DNA of 64,000 nucleotides from Tubulanus polymorphus (lineage: Eukaryota > Nemertea > Palaeonemertea > Tubulaniformes > Tubulanidae). Shown piece after piece: positions 35,292 to 48,035 of the stretch. The position numbers were made by a program, and so were the translations under genes. The number at the start of each line of letters is the position of its first letter. The stretch's first letter is position 1. Location of the stretch: positions 10,162,275 through 10,226,274 of the forward strand of contig NC_134032.1 in assembly GCF_964204645.1 (NCBI RefSeq), given 5' to 3'. A model generated the notes under the pieces. It was not told the DNA's origin. It did not search any database and saw only the letters and a program-made list of their open reading frames with translations.

Positions 35292-38200
35292 ATGGAGGTT
35301 GACCGCGCTCTATCGGAACTAGGTGGTCGTCTGGGAAGATGGCAGATTACTCGATCCACAGTGCTTTGTGCTCTGCTCTACGTGGCTATCGTATTGACAA
35401 ACCTTTCAATAGTATTTGTAGGTAAGAAAACAACTGAAATCAATCATTCTGATGAAGAAATCATTCGGAGTTTTGTATGAGCAACAAATTTCCTGATAGT
35501 CGGGTCTATGGGGATGGTTAATGATAAAATTGGGGAATTTGTATGATAGAATGGATAGAATATAGGTGGTGCCTCCAAGAAAAAAGTAAACAAGGAGATG
35601 ACTTGAACATGGATGTATTGAGCTCTCATTTGAATGCTTTTAAATGGTCGTTTCCGTGGAAGGGTTGGGGAAGGGAATTCCACGCAAAGTCTCACAAAAG
35701 CACGTCCTCAAAGTAACTTCAAGATTTATGGAGGCAGCCATTTCATCTAGAAGTGTCTATAGGACCAACGTTATCACAAAGAAGGGCGATTTGTGGCGGC
35801 GGACCCTAGGTCAATTCATGATGTCGTTGGTGGATTATGGAAGCAGCCATATTTGATAATTGTTGAATATGTCTGTACAGGTTGGAAACCTCCGCATCAC
35901 TGCCGCCTACCGGCGGGTAATATAAATATGTCGCAGGGGATTCCTTTAAGTGATAAACTGGAGTTCAGCCAGTGTACGATGTACGAGCCGAATGTAGACG
36001 ACAGAAACTTGACCGTCTACACCAAACACGTGATATCGTGCGCAGACGGAGTTGAGTTCGCAAACGAGGGTTACCAGGGTATCGTATCCGAGGTCTGTAT
36101 TTAGAGTCATCTCGTCACTTACTTCTCTGAAATATCTTTTTCATCTTTAACGATCATTCGCTATCGATATTCTCGCCACTTCTGCCACTGCTGTGAGGGG
36201 AGGGAGTTCACATATATACGCTAACAAAGAAAGTTCGTAATAGTTGCCGCCAGGCAAAAGAACAAAGCCTGGGCACTAAGATTTAGTATGGCCCGTTCCT
36301 TGCTGATGGCTGCCAAGAGAGGTTTCCTTGTAACTAACAGTTCCTGTCAGCAGAGATCACCTCGACGACTGACACCAATCGTTATTTCCACATCAGGAGG
36401 TGCCCCACCTCCTGATGAGAGTGAATGGAGTTCACTATTGTTTTCGGAGCGCCCCACAAAGCAATAAAACGGAGCATATGTATGGGACTTTTTATTCCAC
36501 GCATTGAACCCGACACAATACTCCATGTTATCCAACTACGTAATTATGCATGCATGAAATATGTTCATTAGGGTGCTTACGACGAGCCGATACACGATCG
36601 CTCCCTTACTCCCTAGCACCCCCTTGCGAATCCCCGATTGGCGCGGTTTCCAATTCCGGATTGTATTTTTTTGTACATGTAGTTCTTATTTTTGTTCCTC
36701 TTTCAGCTGAATCTCGTCTGCGAACAGAGCCACCTACCGGCCCTGTCGCAAACCTTGTACTACCTGGGTGTGTTATTCGGTTCGTTGTTTTTCCCGACCT
36801 TGTCCGACTTCCTAGGCCGTAAGATAACGCTGGTATTCTGCGCATTAGCGACGGCAACGTGCGTCCTGACCACCGCCCTAGCCGTATATAGCGTATACGC
36901 CTTCATGGCTCTGCGGTTCCTTACAGGAGCATGCGCCCAGGTAAGAAGTTCATCAATCAAAACCTCCAGCCAATTTTCGATAGTAAAAACTAGTAATAAT
37001 TGTACTCTTTCGGGCCTCATTTTTTACTAATCCCGAGCATATACGAACGGCAACGCATTTGAACATTTTGAAATCTGCATTTCTTCACTTATTACTTTCG
37101 ATATGCTGTCTAGGTTACGGGGGCCGTATTCGTGAATGAGGACCTTTCTCTTAAACTTAAGGACAGACTTACGTGACACGTAGGTTACGGGTGTTTCGTG
37201 AATACGGATCCTGGCTCACAGAGAAGAGCACCTCAATGACTAATTCCACGGAATGTCGCTGATTTATTTTAGGGCACTTCTCTGGCTACGATGACTCTAA
37301 ACACGGAACTGTTCGCCAGTCGTTATCGCTCATTCGCGCCTATTTATCAACACTTATTCTGGTCGACTGGAATTATGATCCTTGCTTTGTTGGGATACCT
37401 CATCACCAACTGGCGCCATCTATTGATAGCGATAAGTCTATATGGTTTCTTATCGATAGTCACGATATGGTAAGCCGTTTTCTCTTTACATTGTTTTCCA
37501 TATTCACAAGTCTTAAGCAAACTGTCAATTTACTGCCATCATAGAATTTTGTAATTGTTTGCGTTGTTATGGGCCTCATGATGGTATTGGATCTATGGAG
37601 ACAGCCATCTTTTGGGGTAAAGTAGGGGTATTTTATGATGCTATGAAGGAAAATTTTCTGAGCCATATTTTCTGAGAGCAGGGTCTGTCAAGGGCGATGT
37701 TGATGAGTGTATTATGTTCATATTTCCAGTACACTATGGAACTGGATAATTTATAGAAGCCTTATGGGTCCGTCGATAACTACTTTATAGATTATCTAAA
37801 TATACTTTAGGCTGGTCGATGAGTCGATCCCATGGTTGGTAGCGAACGGTCGCGGCAAACAGGCTTTACATATTCTGAGAAAAGCGGCGAAACTGAACGG
37901 CGTTGAGTTGTCAGACGATGCCGTGCAGGACATACGCAGCGCCTCCAAGCGGGCAGTTAATCAACAAGATGTCGGCACGGACGCGGACAATTTGACCCGC
38001 GTCGGACGAATCAAACACGACGTACGACGACTTCGGGTACAGCTTCAGCGGAAGTTCACTTGTCGCTGTAGTTCCGCTGCCGCTCAGCATCAGAAGGAGA
38101 TCGAGACCGACTCGGAAGTGGGCGTGAAAGACGTCTTCCGAAACACGCGTTTGAGGACGTACGCCTTGGTCTCGATGTTGATATGGTTAGTAAAAAATCC

Positions 38201-41200
38201 GATCTCATGAAAATTAAAGGAAAAGAATAGCAGGGAATTAAAATACAGTTCAAGGCATGGATTTTAATGAAGGTTCTGGAATAAATAGAGGCTGGTGCAG
38301 CAGTAGAAACAAATTAACCATTGACTTGGCACTTCAGAGTGTGTGCCATGCCATCAAAACATTACTTTTTTTCGGAAATCCCCGTCCCCAAATAACCTTC
38401 TCATTAAGTCCGGTGCACATTTTGGCGGCTTTACCCTGGCCAGTGGAATGGCATGATCAAATGAATGCGCTAAAAAAATTGGCCAATCCTGTGTAATCGG
38501 AAAAAGTGGAATATTCTACTGCCGGTTTGGAAAATATGCACCGGGCATATGCATAAGCTATCGGTAAAAATCGTTTTGAAGTCTGCACTGCAATGGATAT
38601 CAATGAATCTGGATCAGCAGAGTAACAACCATGATGAGCCCTATAGTCACATATCTACGTAATGATATGAGACGAACATGAAATAATCTACATTTCATTT
38701 GTCTATACATGTAGCACGAAATCGTGTTTCATAATTTACATATGTATATTACATTGCCAATTCTATTAGATCAATGAAAAGATTTGTATGCGGTTCATTT
38801 TTGAATGAACGTATGATGCCTATACGTTGACGCGCCATATGCTTCAACAATTCGCGGAAGAATTGTTAGTAATTTTTTTTCGCGTGTGTCTTGATTTTGC
38901 GCTCGTCGTAATAGTTTGTGGAGAATTGCCATACATACGTGTTTTACTGTCATCAAGGCGACGTCCTAGCGTATTAGGTATCAGAAATTATTCATTATAT
39001 GAATATCATTTGCACTCTACAGTAGAACTCGCTTGATTCGGATTTTGCAAATTCGGATTTTCATTTAATTCGGATGAAATATTTAGTCCCTTTAACCGGG
39101 TATTATTATTCATAATTCATATTTTACTTAATTCGGTGAAATCTAAGCAGTCCCTAGTCACTCGAATTACCAAGCGAGTTTTACTGTATTAGCCAATTTT
39201 CCAATTTGAAATCTAAGTAAAATTCGACCTTGACTGCGCTCCTTATTCGAACATTTTTCTCTATCTGACAATAGAACGCATTTTATAGAAATTAAATAAA
39301 GTACCTCGCTTTCCCCGCTTGTGCCTGGCCTTGTTAGAGTTTGAATTGGAGTTAGATTAATAAGTCTAGTGTTGTATTGTATTTTCGGTAGGTTATTATC
39401 GATATAATGTAACTGATCCATTCCAGCAAATTTGATTATTTGTTGAAATAGGATTGTCGCCCTGATTCATGAGTTGGGATCAGCTGTCGCAGAGTTAAGA
39501 GCTGAATCGAAGTTCAACGAAATGATCCAATTATCAACCTCTATCCCTCCCATTGAATTTTGTTTATCGGCGAAAGTATGAAAATGCCTTTTTATTATTT
39601 GCAGGGTGTCTACGAGTTTCGTTTATTATGGCTTGACGTTAAGCTCGACTGCGATGGTCGGCAACAGATTTCTGAACTTATTTCTCAGCGGCCTGGTTGA
39701 ATTTCCCGCCTACATAGTAACGCTATTTCTCATAGAAAGGTGAACATTTTCTCCCCTTCCCCAATCTTTGTTTTGTCGTCAAAATATCATATAATACAGT
39801 GACAATAAACCTCGGTCGAAACGAGATATTTCTCTGATTTAACATAAAGTCCGATTTTTGGATCGGACTTTCGCTTAGCTAAGGCTATTTTTGCCGGTCC
39901 CAGTTTGTCCGAGGCAAAGTTTTCGACTATAATGTTGATGTAAAGTTAGGCTATTTCAAAACTATTCCTTGAATACAATATTCAGGAGGTATTGTTTTGC
40001 ATTTTTTTCAGACTAGGTCGAAGGGCTTTAGCTTCGGCCTTGTTTATTACCACTGGTGTATCCATCCTAATAACTGCGTTTATTCCAAAAACGACGGGTA
40101 GGTGTCGGTTTTAGTTAATCAATCGATTTCGCAATTGGGTTTGATTTTTCTGGCTGCTGCCTAATCTAATACATCGAGATTTTGGAAATAACTATATTAC
40201 AAGGTTGAAAATCATTTCGTCCATTTCTTTCATTGTTAGCGTATCGTTTTAGCGAGTGGTACGAGTTTAATAGCTGTATCTATGACGTGTAACGGTATCG
40301 GCAAATTCTCTATCAGTGCCGCCTACGCAGTTATATATCTATACGCCGGTGAAATATTTCCTACCAATTTCCGGTAAGATTGCAACTATTCGAATATAAT
40401 TTCACCGTTAACATTAGTCTGATACATTAAAACTTGCTCGATTCGTGATTGGAAAGACCGCCATTGAAGACTAACTTATTATCCAAATGACGACTACACT
40501 TTGTTTGAATTGGTTATAAAAATTGTGACTCGTAGATAGAAACGATTGAAGTAATGTTCCGACTCAAACGGTGATGACGAGTTGAATGAATATTTTTATT
40601 TTTTTTTAAATATGATTCTGTTCATTTCACTGATCAAACAGCTCATCAAAATGAATGTTGCTTTTCTTTCTCGAAAAAAACCCCAATTATCGACACTTTA
40701 AAACACATAATACACCGCATTGTACGCAAATAACCTTAAGTTGAAAGCTGGCGTTCGCAACCTTATCCCTAGCCAGGAAGTATGTTCAAAATGCAATATT
40801 CGGTTTCTTTTAAGTAACCGAGGTGTTGGTATGTGCTCAGCGGCAGCTCGTATAGGCAGTATGGTCGCTCCATTCTCCGCCTACGTGGTAAGTAATTTGA
40901 GCGAATATCGTCAACCTTAACGCCTAGCCCAGAGCTTATTCAAAACACGTTGAAAGACTTAAGCAAATAATATTTTCAGGCACAAATCCGTCCCTGGTTG
41001 GTGGCCGTTATATTCGGTAGTGTTGGTATACTGAACGGACTATTGACACTAGCACTACCCGAAACTCGAGGGCGCCCTCTACCGCAAACACTGGCCGACG
41101 TCCCATCTCGCGAGCCACTCAGTTGCCAGTGCCGACGCCGCAGCTCGGAGCCACCCGACTACGAGTTCGAGCCGGTCGCCGAAAAACCGGAATTGAACCA

Positions 41201-41219
41201 AGAAACACCGAATGTTTAA
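35292..41219 (+). CDS. SLC22-family transporter, copy A
   Basis: Major-facilitator organic-ion transporter at the plasma membrane; substrate unknown. Ten coding exons: 35292-35421, 35881-36092, 36707-36940, 37273-37469, 37811-38185, 39605-39739, 40012-40097, 40253-40373, 40815-40887, 40980-41219; phases agree and give 600 aa. Order: TM1 ending LTNLSIVFVG, the extracellular loop with paired Cys (PPHHC, SQCTMYEP, HVISC), LNLVCEQ entering TM2, the MFS loop GSLFFPTLSDFLGRK, TM4-6, WLVDESIPWLVANGR (family usually ESPRWL), a long cytoplasmic loop, then TM7-12 with GEIFPTNFRNRGVG and LPETRGRPLPQTL. The start ATG follows a 3' splice site at about 35264, so a non-coding exon lies upstream, perhaps near 31.0 kb. 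AATAAA at 41236-41241. Tandem partner of copy B at 50357-55788. Confidence 0.93.
39018..39188. mobile_element. pogo/Tigger-like MITE (SLC22-A intron)
   Basis: About 171 bp, flanked by TA, with ends TACAGTAGAACTCGCTTGAT and its near complement CAAGCGAGTTTTACTGTA. The CAGT-AGAACTCG terminal repeat and TA target are typical of pogo-group non-autonomous elements. Absent at the matching place in copy B. Confidence 0.7.
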
Positions 41220-41861
41220 CAGGGTATCTTTGATAAATAAAAAAACTGGGTATATTCAATTGAATAAGGTAACAAGGACGCCAACAAGGATGGATGACCC
41301 CATGAATCGCCTAATGACACCACTGCCAGCTATGGCGAGTTGTCTCATTTATAGATTAACTCGGTAGATTGTTGGTGACGTCACGTCGTTTTTAATGGCA
41401 CCGTACGTACATCATATCTGGAAGCGCGCAGGGTTATTCCATTACGTCAAGCTTTACCACTGATTACGCCTAAGGGGAATTCTATGGAGACTGTGATATT
41501 CTAGAAAAAATCATGTGTAACGGAAATCTATCGATACCTCTCTAAAAAGAAAAATCTCTTCCACGCGCGACCTTAGAACAAATCCGAAAAATGTCGGCAA
41601 ATTTGTATATAACATTATAAAGATATTTAGATTCTCAATTCGTTTTTTGTTTTTTTTATCAGACGAAACAAACATGTTTATGTTACATATTACGTTTAGT
41701 AAATCGTGTACGGGAATAATGTAAAACAAATTCGTTCGTTTTTCGTATCGGACAAAATGTATCATTCGTCACTATCCTCGTCGGTGGCAAAGTTAGCTTC
41801 TTAACAGGCACGACGTGACTTGCCGCGAGGAATCGGTTTACAACGAGCTTCTGCTGAATCT
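41220..41861 (+). other. Downstream flank of SLC22-A
   Basis: 3' UTR and duplicated flank; the part 41330-41860 matches 56965-57510 in unit B, interrupted in B by other sequence. No further gene. Confidence 0.5.
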
Positions 41862-44800
41862 TTTCTGAAATTTGATTAATATTCTAGCTATAAATGAGAT
41901 ATTCCATGAATCTGCTAATAGTCTAGCTGTAATGATAAATGGTGGTTTTTTAAGCAGAAAAAATAAGGACAAATACGTGAATAACTGGGGTTATCGATTA
42001 TTAGAGCTGTGTAAAAATCATAATATATTTGTAGCAAATGGAAGATTAAGAAAAGATCAGGGCGTTGGAGAATTTACTTGTGTAAAGGGCGTAAATCATC
42101 ATGTTGTGGATTATATTTTAATGTCAGCTGAACTTTTCACGAAATGCTCTGATTTTAATGTTATGGACTTTGACCGTATACTGTCCGATGTTCATTGTGC
42201 TATTTATTGTACTCTAGCCTCAGATTGTAATATTGAAAGGAATGAGTTTCTACCACCCAGAGAGAAGGGCAAAATCCGGTGGTCAAAAGATAAAGAGGGT
42301 CTCTTTAGGAATGCTATTGACCAACAGAAATTAAGTCAGTTAAATCTTGATCTAAACGATAACAAAATAAATTGTGAAACTGCGAATAATATTTTAACGG
42401 AGACATTGATTGGAGCTTCCGAACGTACAATGGGTAGAAAAAAGATTGTTTCAAAAAATAATCGTAAAAAGCCGTTTTTATCTGACCCTGAAGTTTTAAA
42501 ACACCGAAAATGTTATAGGCGAGCAAGAAAGAGCTGTAAAAGACACCCAACACCACAACGAAGAACACACATGAATTTGGCTTATAGGAAATACAATTTG
42601 GCTATTAAAAAAGCGAAACAAAAATACCTTTTGGATCAAAATAACCTTTTGAAAAAACTGTCGAAAACCGATCCAAGAGCTTATTGGAAGTTCTTTTCTA
42701 AAGCCAAACAAAATGTCTGTAAAGCCTCCCTATCTGACCTTTTTCATCATTTTTCAAAACTAAATCAAATACCAACAGACGACGACGATGATAGTAATTA
42801 TTTTGATGTAAATAACTTTATCGATGTTGACAATGACGACGCCCTCAATCGAGTCATTACGGAATCGGAAATTTCTAAATGTATAAAGAAACTTAAGAAT
42901 AACAAGGCACCTGGATGTGACGAGATACTGAACGAATTCCTTAAAACCTCTGAAGATATAATAATGCCCACTTTAGTCAATCTCTTTAATAAGGTCCTGG
43001 AAACTGGGATTATCCCTGAGAACTGGACAATTGGTAAAGTTACACCTATTTTTAAGAACAAAGGCGAGCCACGTGATCCGGACAATTATCGGGGAATCAC
43101 ATTACTGAGTTGTATTAGTAAGTTATTCACAAGTATATTAAACGATCGTCTCCATGAATTTCTTGAATCAAATGAACTCCTGAATAGAAATCAAGCCGGA
43201 TTTCGAAAAAATCATAGCATTTTGGATCACATTTTCACCCTTCACTCAGTAATTGACACCCTTTTTAGTAAGAAGCGAAAGCTCTATTGTATATTTATTG
43301 ACTACCAAAAGGCATTTGATACAATATGGCGAAAGGCACTGTGGCACAAACTTATCTCAACAGGTATCACCGGAAATATCCTAAACGTAATTCATAATAT
43401 GTATAAACATATCAAATCCATGGTTCACGTGCAGGGTCAATCCTCAGGTTGTTTTCTTAGTAACATAGGATTGAGACAAGGGGAAAATTTATCGCCAGTG
43501 CTTTTTTCTATATTTGTCAATGACCTTGAGGCTTCATTAATTAAAAGTGGTTGTCAAGGGATTTCATCTCCCTTCGAAAACGAAGATCTATGGGTTCAGC
43601 TACTAGTTCTGCTGTACGCAGATGATACGATCTTATTGGCCGATAGTGCAAGTGCACTTCAGAAAAACCTCGATATGTTGGTCGCTTATTGTAAAAGGTG
43701 GAAATTAGTAATCAATATTAGTAAAACTAAAGCCGTTGTATTCGAAAAAAGGAAGTCTATTAGACAACCCGTATTGAATATCGATGGAGTATTAATCGAA
43801 ACTGTATCTGAATTTAAATATTTAGGTGTGCTTTTTAATTATACAGGAAACTTTGCAAAATGTAAAAAGCTGATTTGTGAACACGCAAAGAAGGCGCTTA
43901 TATTTGTTCTTAAGAAAGTTCAACATTTTTCTCTTGACTTTGATACTGCTTTCCAAGTCTTTGACGCAATGGTTGGATCGATTTTAACATTTGGTTGTGA
44001 GGTGTGGGGATTTGGAAATTTTGATGTTATTGAAAAAATTCATTTAACATTTTGTAAATATCTGCTAAGCCTCAAGAGGTCAACACCAAATTTGATGATA
44101 TACGGTGAGACAGGAAGGTTTCCATTTGAAATTCGTATCAAAGTTCGTATGGTAAAATTTTGGGGACACTTGATCCTGCATGAAGAGACATACTCTGGTA
44201 AAATGTACCGCATTCTTTATAATAGTCATTTAAATGGTTCGCAAAGTAAATGGATATCCTGTATCAAATCAATCTTACAGAATTGTGGTCTTGGTAATAT
44301 ATGGTTGGAACAAACTTTTCCGAATATTCCCTACCTTGGGGAACTCGTAAAACTTAGATTAGAAGATCAATTTAAACAGACATGGCATGGATCGATGGTA
44401 CTATCCTCTAAATTAGATACGTATAGAATATTTAAAACTGATTGGGGACAAGAAAAATATCTTTCATCACTACCACGAAGTTTAAGAATCTCACTATGTA
44501 GATTTAGATGTTCCAACCATAAATTACCAATAGAGACTGGTAGATATGAAAACAAACCACGGAACGAACGAGTTTGTAATAAATGTAACGAGAATACTAT
44601 TGGGGACGAATATCATTTCATACTGAAGTGCGAATTTTTCAACGCTTTTAGAATTTTGTATATACCTAACAGATATAGAATTGGCGCAAATCATTATAAA
44701 TTCAAGCAATTGCTCAGTAATGAAAACCTGTATTACAGTCTATCTAAATACATTACGACTGCTACACGGTTGTTATAGCTAGGGCTATTAATATGTATAA

Positions 44801-44897
44801 ATTTGCCAGCTTTTATATTTATACTATTCATACTATTTTGTTATGCTCGGAAAAATTGTATATCTTTTTTGGAGCAATAAACTAAACTAAACTAAAC
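41862..44897 (+). mobile_element. 5'-truncated APE-type LINE with open frame
   Basis: A continuous 968-codon frame (about 41872-44778). It begins inside the AP-endonuclease domain, whose C-terminal part is visible (HHVVDYILMS ... LSDVH at 70-105). Then comes a complete reverse transcriptase: KNNKAPGCDEI, IFIDYQKAFDTIW (motif A), GLRQGENLSPVLF (motif B) and LLYADDTILLAD (motif C, catalytic DD, near 43610-43640). A C-terminal CNKCNENTIGDEYHFILKC zinc-knuckle-like segment follows. The 3' end is AATAAACTAAACTAAACTAAAC, a short tandem tail rather than poly(A), as in CR1/L2-type LINEs. No stop or frameshift over 2.9 kb implies recent insertion. The N-terminal endonuclease and any ORF1 are missing, so it is not autonomous. 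It sits at the end of duplication unit A. Confidence 0.92.
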
Positions 44898-45022
44898 TTT
44901 CCGTTATAATCGATCGTTCGTTGTATCTGGTACGCAAATTGATAATTTGGGACGAAATTATAAGTTTGTTAAAACCGATAAATCGTTATATCCGAGTTCG
45001 TTATAACGAGGTTCGACTGTAA
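44898..45022. mobile_element. pogo/Tigger-like end fragment
   Basis: Ends GTTCGTTATAACGAGGTTCG followed by ACTGTA, the usual form of a pogo-group terminal repeat, with a weak inner complement CCGTTATAATCGATCG at the left. Adjacent to the LINE 3' tail. Confidence 0.5.
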
Positions 45023-45959
45023 TGTTTATTTTGACACTCCTGTATCTCCCTGCTTCGATGAACATATCACTGGGAACCATACGACCTCCAGAACAGCCAG
45101 GGAACTTAGAGTCGTTAGTCTCAAAATAGTGTGAGAACTTAAGTGAAACTGAATGTCCGATCTACGTATAGAACATGTGCGATCGACTTACTACTTTTCT
45201 CCGATCAGTTTTGACGATCTTAAGTACACACATGTCGCTCATTTCCCCGATTTAGACAATCGGCGACGAAAAAATTATGAGATCGGTGATCAGTACTCAG
45301 TTGGTGACTGCAGATACACAACATACGCCATAGTGATTGGCGATTATTTTATGAGCTCGGCGAGCTAGATCCGGGCGCGAATGGCATGCTGAAATCTCTC
45401 GACCCGATAAAAATATCGTAGAAAACTAGCAAATTGTGATTGCCATCTCGGTACAAACGATGTCACCGACTTTAAAGATGACCATACCGTACATAGCCCG
45501 ACACTATAGACTACAATGGGCTCCATATCGCGATACCTGGTTCTTACTAATTCGTTCATAGCAACCCTCGGGCTTCATGTGATAACAGACTGCTCACAAA
45601 AAAAGAAACGTCAGTCAGACATCTGCAAACGAAAGCCCCTTAAACCATTCGGCCCAAGTATAGAATCCGGTTCATTAGTTCCAGAACGAATCACATAGTT
45701 ATATTCATGCGCCCTACTGGGTATATTTGCAGCTGACTGGTTGACCGGCTGGCTGGCTGAATGGCTGATAGACTGGATGACTGATAATTGAAATTGATAT
45801 TAATTTTCATTAAAATGTTTCATTATAAGACGATATGATAAGTTTGATTAAACGCAGAAAAATGTAACAGGATAATGGGGCTGTGCGGTGAGACTGAAAC
45901 AGTCTATCTAAGCCGTATCACCCAGATATCGATGATCGACTGGATGACTGGATGACTTG
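45023..45959. other. Non-coding stretch between duplication units
   Basis: Only short frames. GACTGGNTGACTGATAATTG-like GGCTGGCTGAATGGCTGATA runs near 45730-45790 are simple repeats. No gene recognised. Confidence 0.4.
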
Positions 45960-46440
45960 ACTCTGGTTCAATAGGTGAAAAGCTGATGGTGGTGATGGTG
46001 ATGCTGAAGAAGGTGATGGTGGCGTTGAAGATGGTGAAAATGGTGGTGATGGCGATGATGATGGTGAAGGTGGTGATCGAGATGGCGGTGATGCTGGAGA
46101 AGGTGATGGTGATGCTGTAGGTGATCGTGGTGATGATGGAAATGGTAAAGGTGGCGATGATGATGCTGGAGAGGGTGACGCTAGTGTTGGAGATAATGGT
46201 GATGGTGGAGATGGTGATGATTGTGGAGATGGTGATGATAATGAGGATTGTGATGCTAGAGAAGGTGATGCTGGAAAAGGTGATTCTGGTGTTGAAGGGG
46301 ATGGTGATTGTGGTGGGATAGTTGTGATGACGAATATGATGATGGTGGAGATGGTGATGATAATGGAGAAAGTGCTGATGATGATGGTGATGATGAAGTT
46401 GTTGATGGTGATGGTGAAGTTGGTAATGGTGATGCTGGAT
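45960..46440 (+). repeat. (GATGGT)n-type simple repeat
   Basis: About 480 bp of GGTGATGGTGATGATGGTGG variants with GTTGAAG/GCTGGAGAAG interruptions. The plus frames (Met/Val-rich or Asp/Gly-rich) are repeat artefacts. Confidence 0.85.
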
Positions 46441-47701
46441 AAATTTTTTATATATTTAATTATTTATATTTAAATATATTTCCTATATTTGTAACTTACA
46501 AGGTGTTTAAGATGCATTTTACGTTGTGTGTACATGCCCCTTTTACAACAGAGGAAGAAGTTACTCGCCCCAATCGAAACAATCTGTAAAATACAGTTGC
46601 TAAGTTTATGAAAAGCTCGGACTGAGGATACCGTTTATCACTTCAATTAGTAATTATTTCCCTTTTTCGTTTTGAAAGTTCTCCATATCACTTTTTCTTC
46701 TCATTTTCTTCTCATCAAAAATTTGCAATTTTGTGCGGACGTTTGTTTTTTATGGACAGCCCCGAACTATCGTCTTCATCGTGATTGCCGGATACGCGGA
46801 AAATTTTCTTTTTTGTCGTAACAGCTAGTATAGATTTTTTTTAATTAAATGCGCCACATGTTGTTGTTAGAGACCGGTGACGACCGGGGAAATGTGTTGA
46901 AAACCAAATCACATCAGTATTTGGAAGACAATTGAACGAATGTGACACGCGATGTTAAGACATTGTGTTCATTTCAGGAAATTGCGTTTAAGAACAATTC
47001 GATGTCATCGCAGTTCTCTGTAATGAGTCACAATGAGAAACACGAAACGGGAAACAGAAAGAGTGCGTTTTGCGAGAAATATGATTTCGGGAAAAACGTC
47101 CCAAATATGTTTGATTCCATGTTTCCGGTTTTTTTTCGTGTTTCACAGCGCCGCGTGTGCATTAGGATGGAAGTCACTTGGATGAAAAATCGTGAATGGT
47201 ATGGAAGCGGACCGGTTGGACTGGTGCAATCTCTTCAATTATCAAATGCACCCTCCAAAATTCTGGAATATTCCTATTTTGCAAAGAAGATTTTATCAGA
47301 TCGAACAAATGAAACCAAATTTGTCCAGATAAGGACCAGAGAAGCCCCTTTTTCGTCCTATATTTTCTGTGAGAGGGCCACCAGAACCGCCACCAATGAT
47401 TTACTTGCAGCCCTCGTATTGCCAAATCTGCTCTTTTCAATACCCGTTCCGAAATATTATCAGGTCCACAGGAATCCTAGATCCGCTTTTGTATCCTGAA
47501 TCCAACCCTGCCGAATAGAAAAAAAGTTCGTTGTTCATTTTGCACACATTTGTGAAGTCTTATTGCAGGGTTTCATGTCTGTAACGCTATTTCACTTAAT
47601 CACCTGGGAATAAGACGAGCGTCTTGCGCCCTATTTATTCTACGTCGCGCAAAAAAAAACACAATGGAATTTTGTCTTTAGTGCAGTTTGATCAGAATGA
47701 A

Positions 47702-48035
47702 GAGGAGAGAATCCCACAATGATAATAAAAAGTCCGAAAATGAAACTTCGAGATAGTAGTTTATTTCAACGTTTCGACTATATCCTAATAGTCATCTTCA
47801 GGAATAATGAGATACTACAGAAATTATGAGATATATATACAATCCAGAGACAAAGAGACTAATTCAAGGGTTAATTAGTCTCTTTGTCTCTGGATTGTAT
47901 ATATATCTCATAATTTCTGTAGTATCTCATTATTCCTGAAGATGACTATTAGGATATAGTCGAAACGTTGAAATAAACTACTATCTCGAAGTTTCATTTT
48001 CGGACTTTTTATTATCATTGTGGGATTCTCTCCTC
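47702..48035. repeat. Perfect 334-bp palindrome with Penelope-like end motif
   Basis: Arms 47702-47864 and 47873-48035 appear to be exact reverse complements around an 8-nt loop (CAAGGGTT). Each arm carries TGAAGATGACTATTAGGATA, TAGTCGAAACGTTGAAATAA: a GACTAT/ATAGTC stem followed by GAAAC and a polyadenylation-like AAATAAA. Hairpins before CGAAACGTTG are common at ends of Penelope-like elements, some with hammerhead ribozymes. Here the core deviates (CTGAAGATGA rather than CTGATGA). Two head-to-head terminal repeats with no interior is the simplest reading. Confidence 0.85.

Larger units (their letters stand above)
33850..41860. repeat. Segmental duplication, unit A
   Basis: This block and 46750-57510 are two copies of one ancestral segment in the same orientation. 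Shared landmarks: GAACGAATGTNACACGC, ACAATTCGATGTCAT, the CAGCTG-GGTTCGGTTATTGT stretch near 34548 and 48255, all ten SLC22 exons, and the downstream CACGCGCGACCTNAGAACAA (41563, 57159). Exons are far better conserved than introns. Boundaries are approximate. Confidence 0.8.

Noticed and set aside
45153-45698. Short plus frames after the LINE
   Set aside because: 60-71 codons, no conserved motif, no supporting splice sites.
46121-46321. Met/Val-rich frame
   Set aside because: It lies wholly inside the GATGGT simple repeat.
46942-47499. 185-codon plus-strand frame
   Set aside because: Its first part aligns to unit A at 34024-34100, where the frame is broken; no family match, no splice logic and ordinary base composition.
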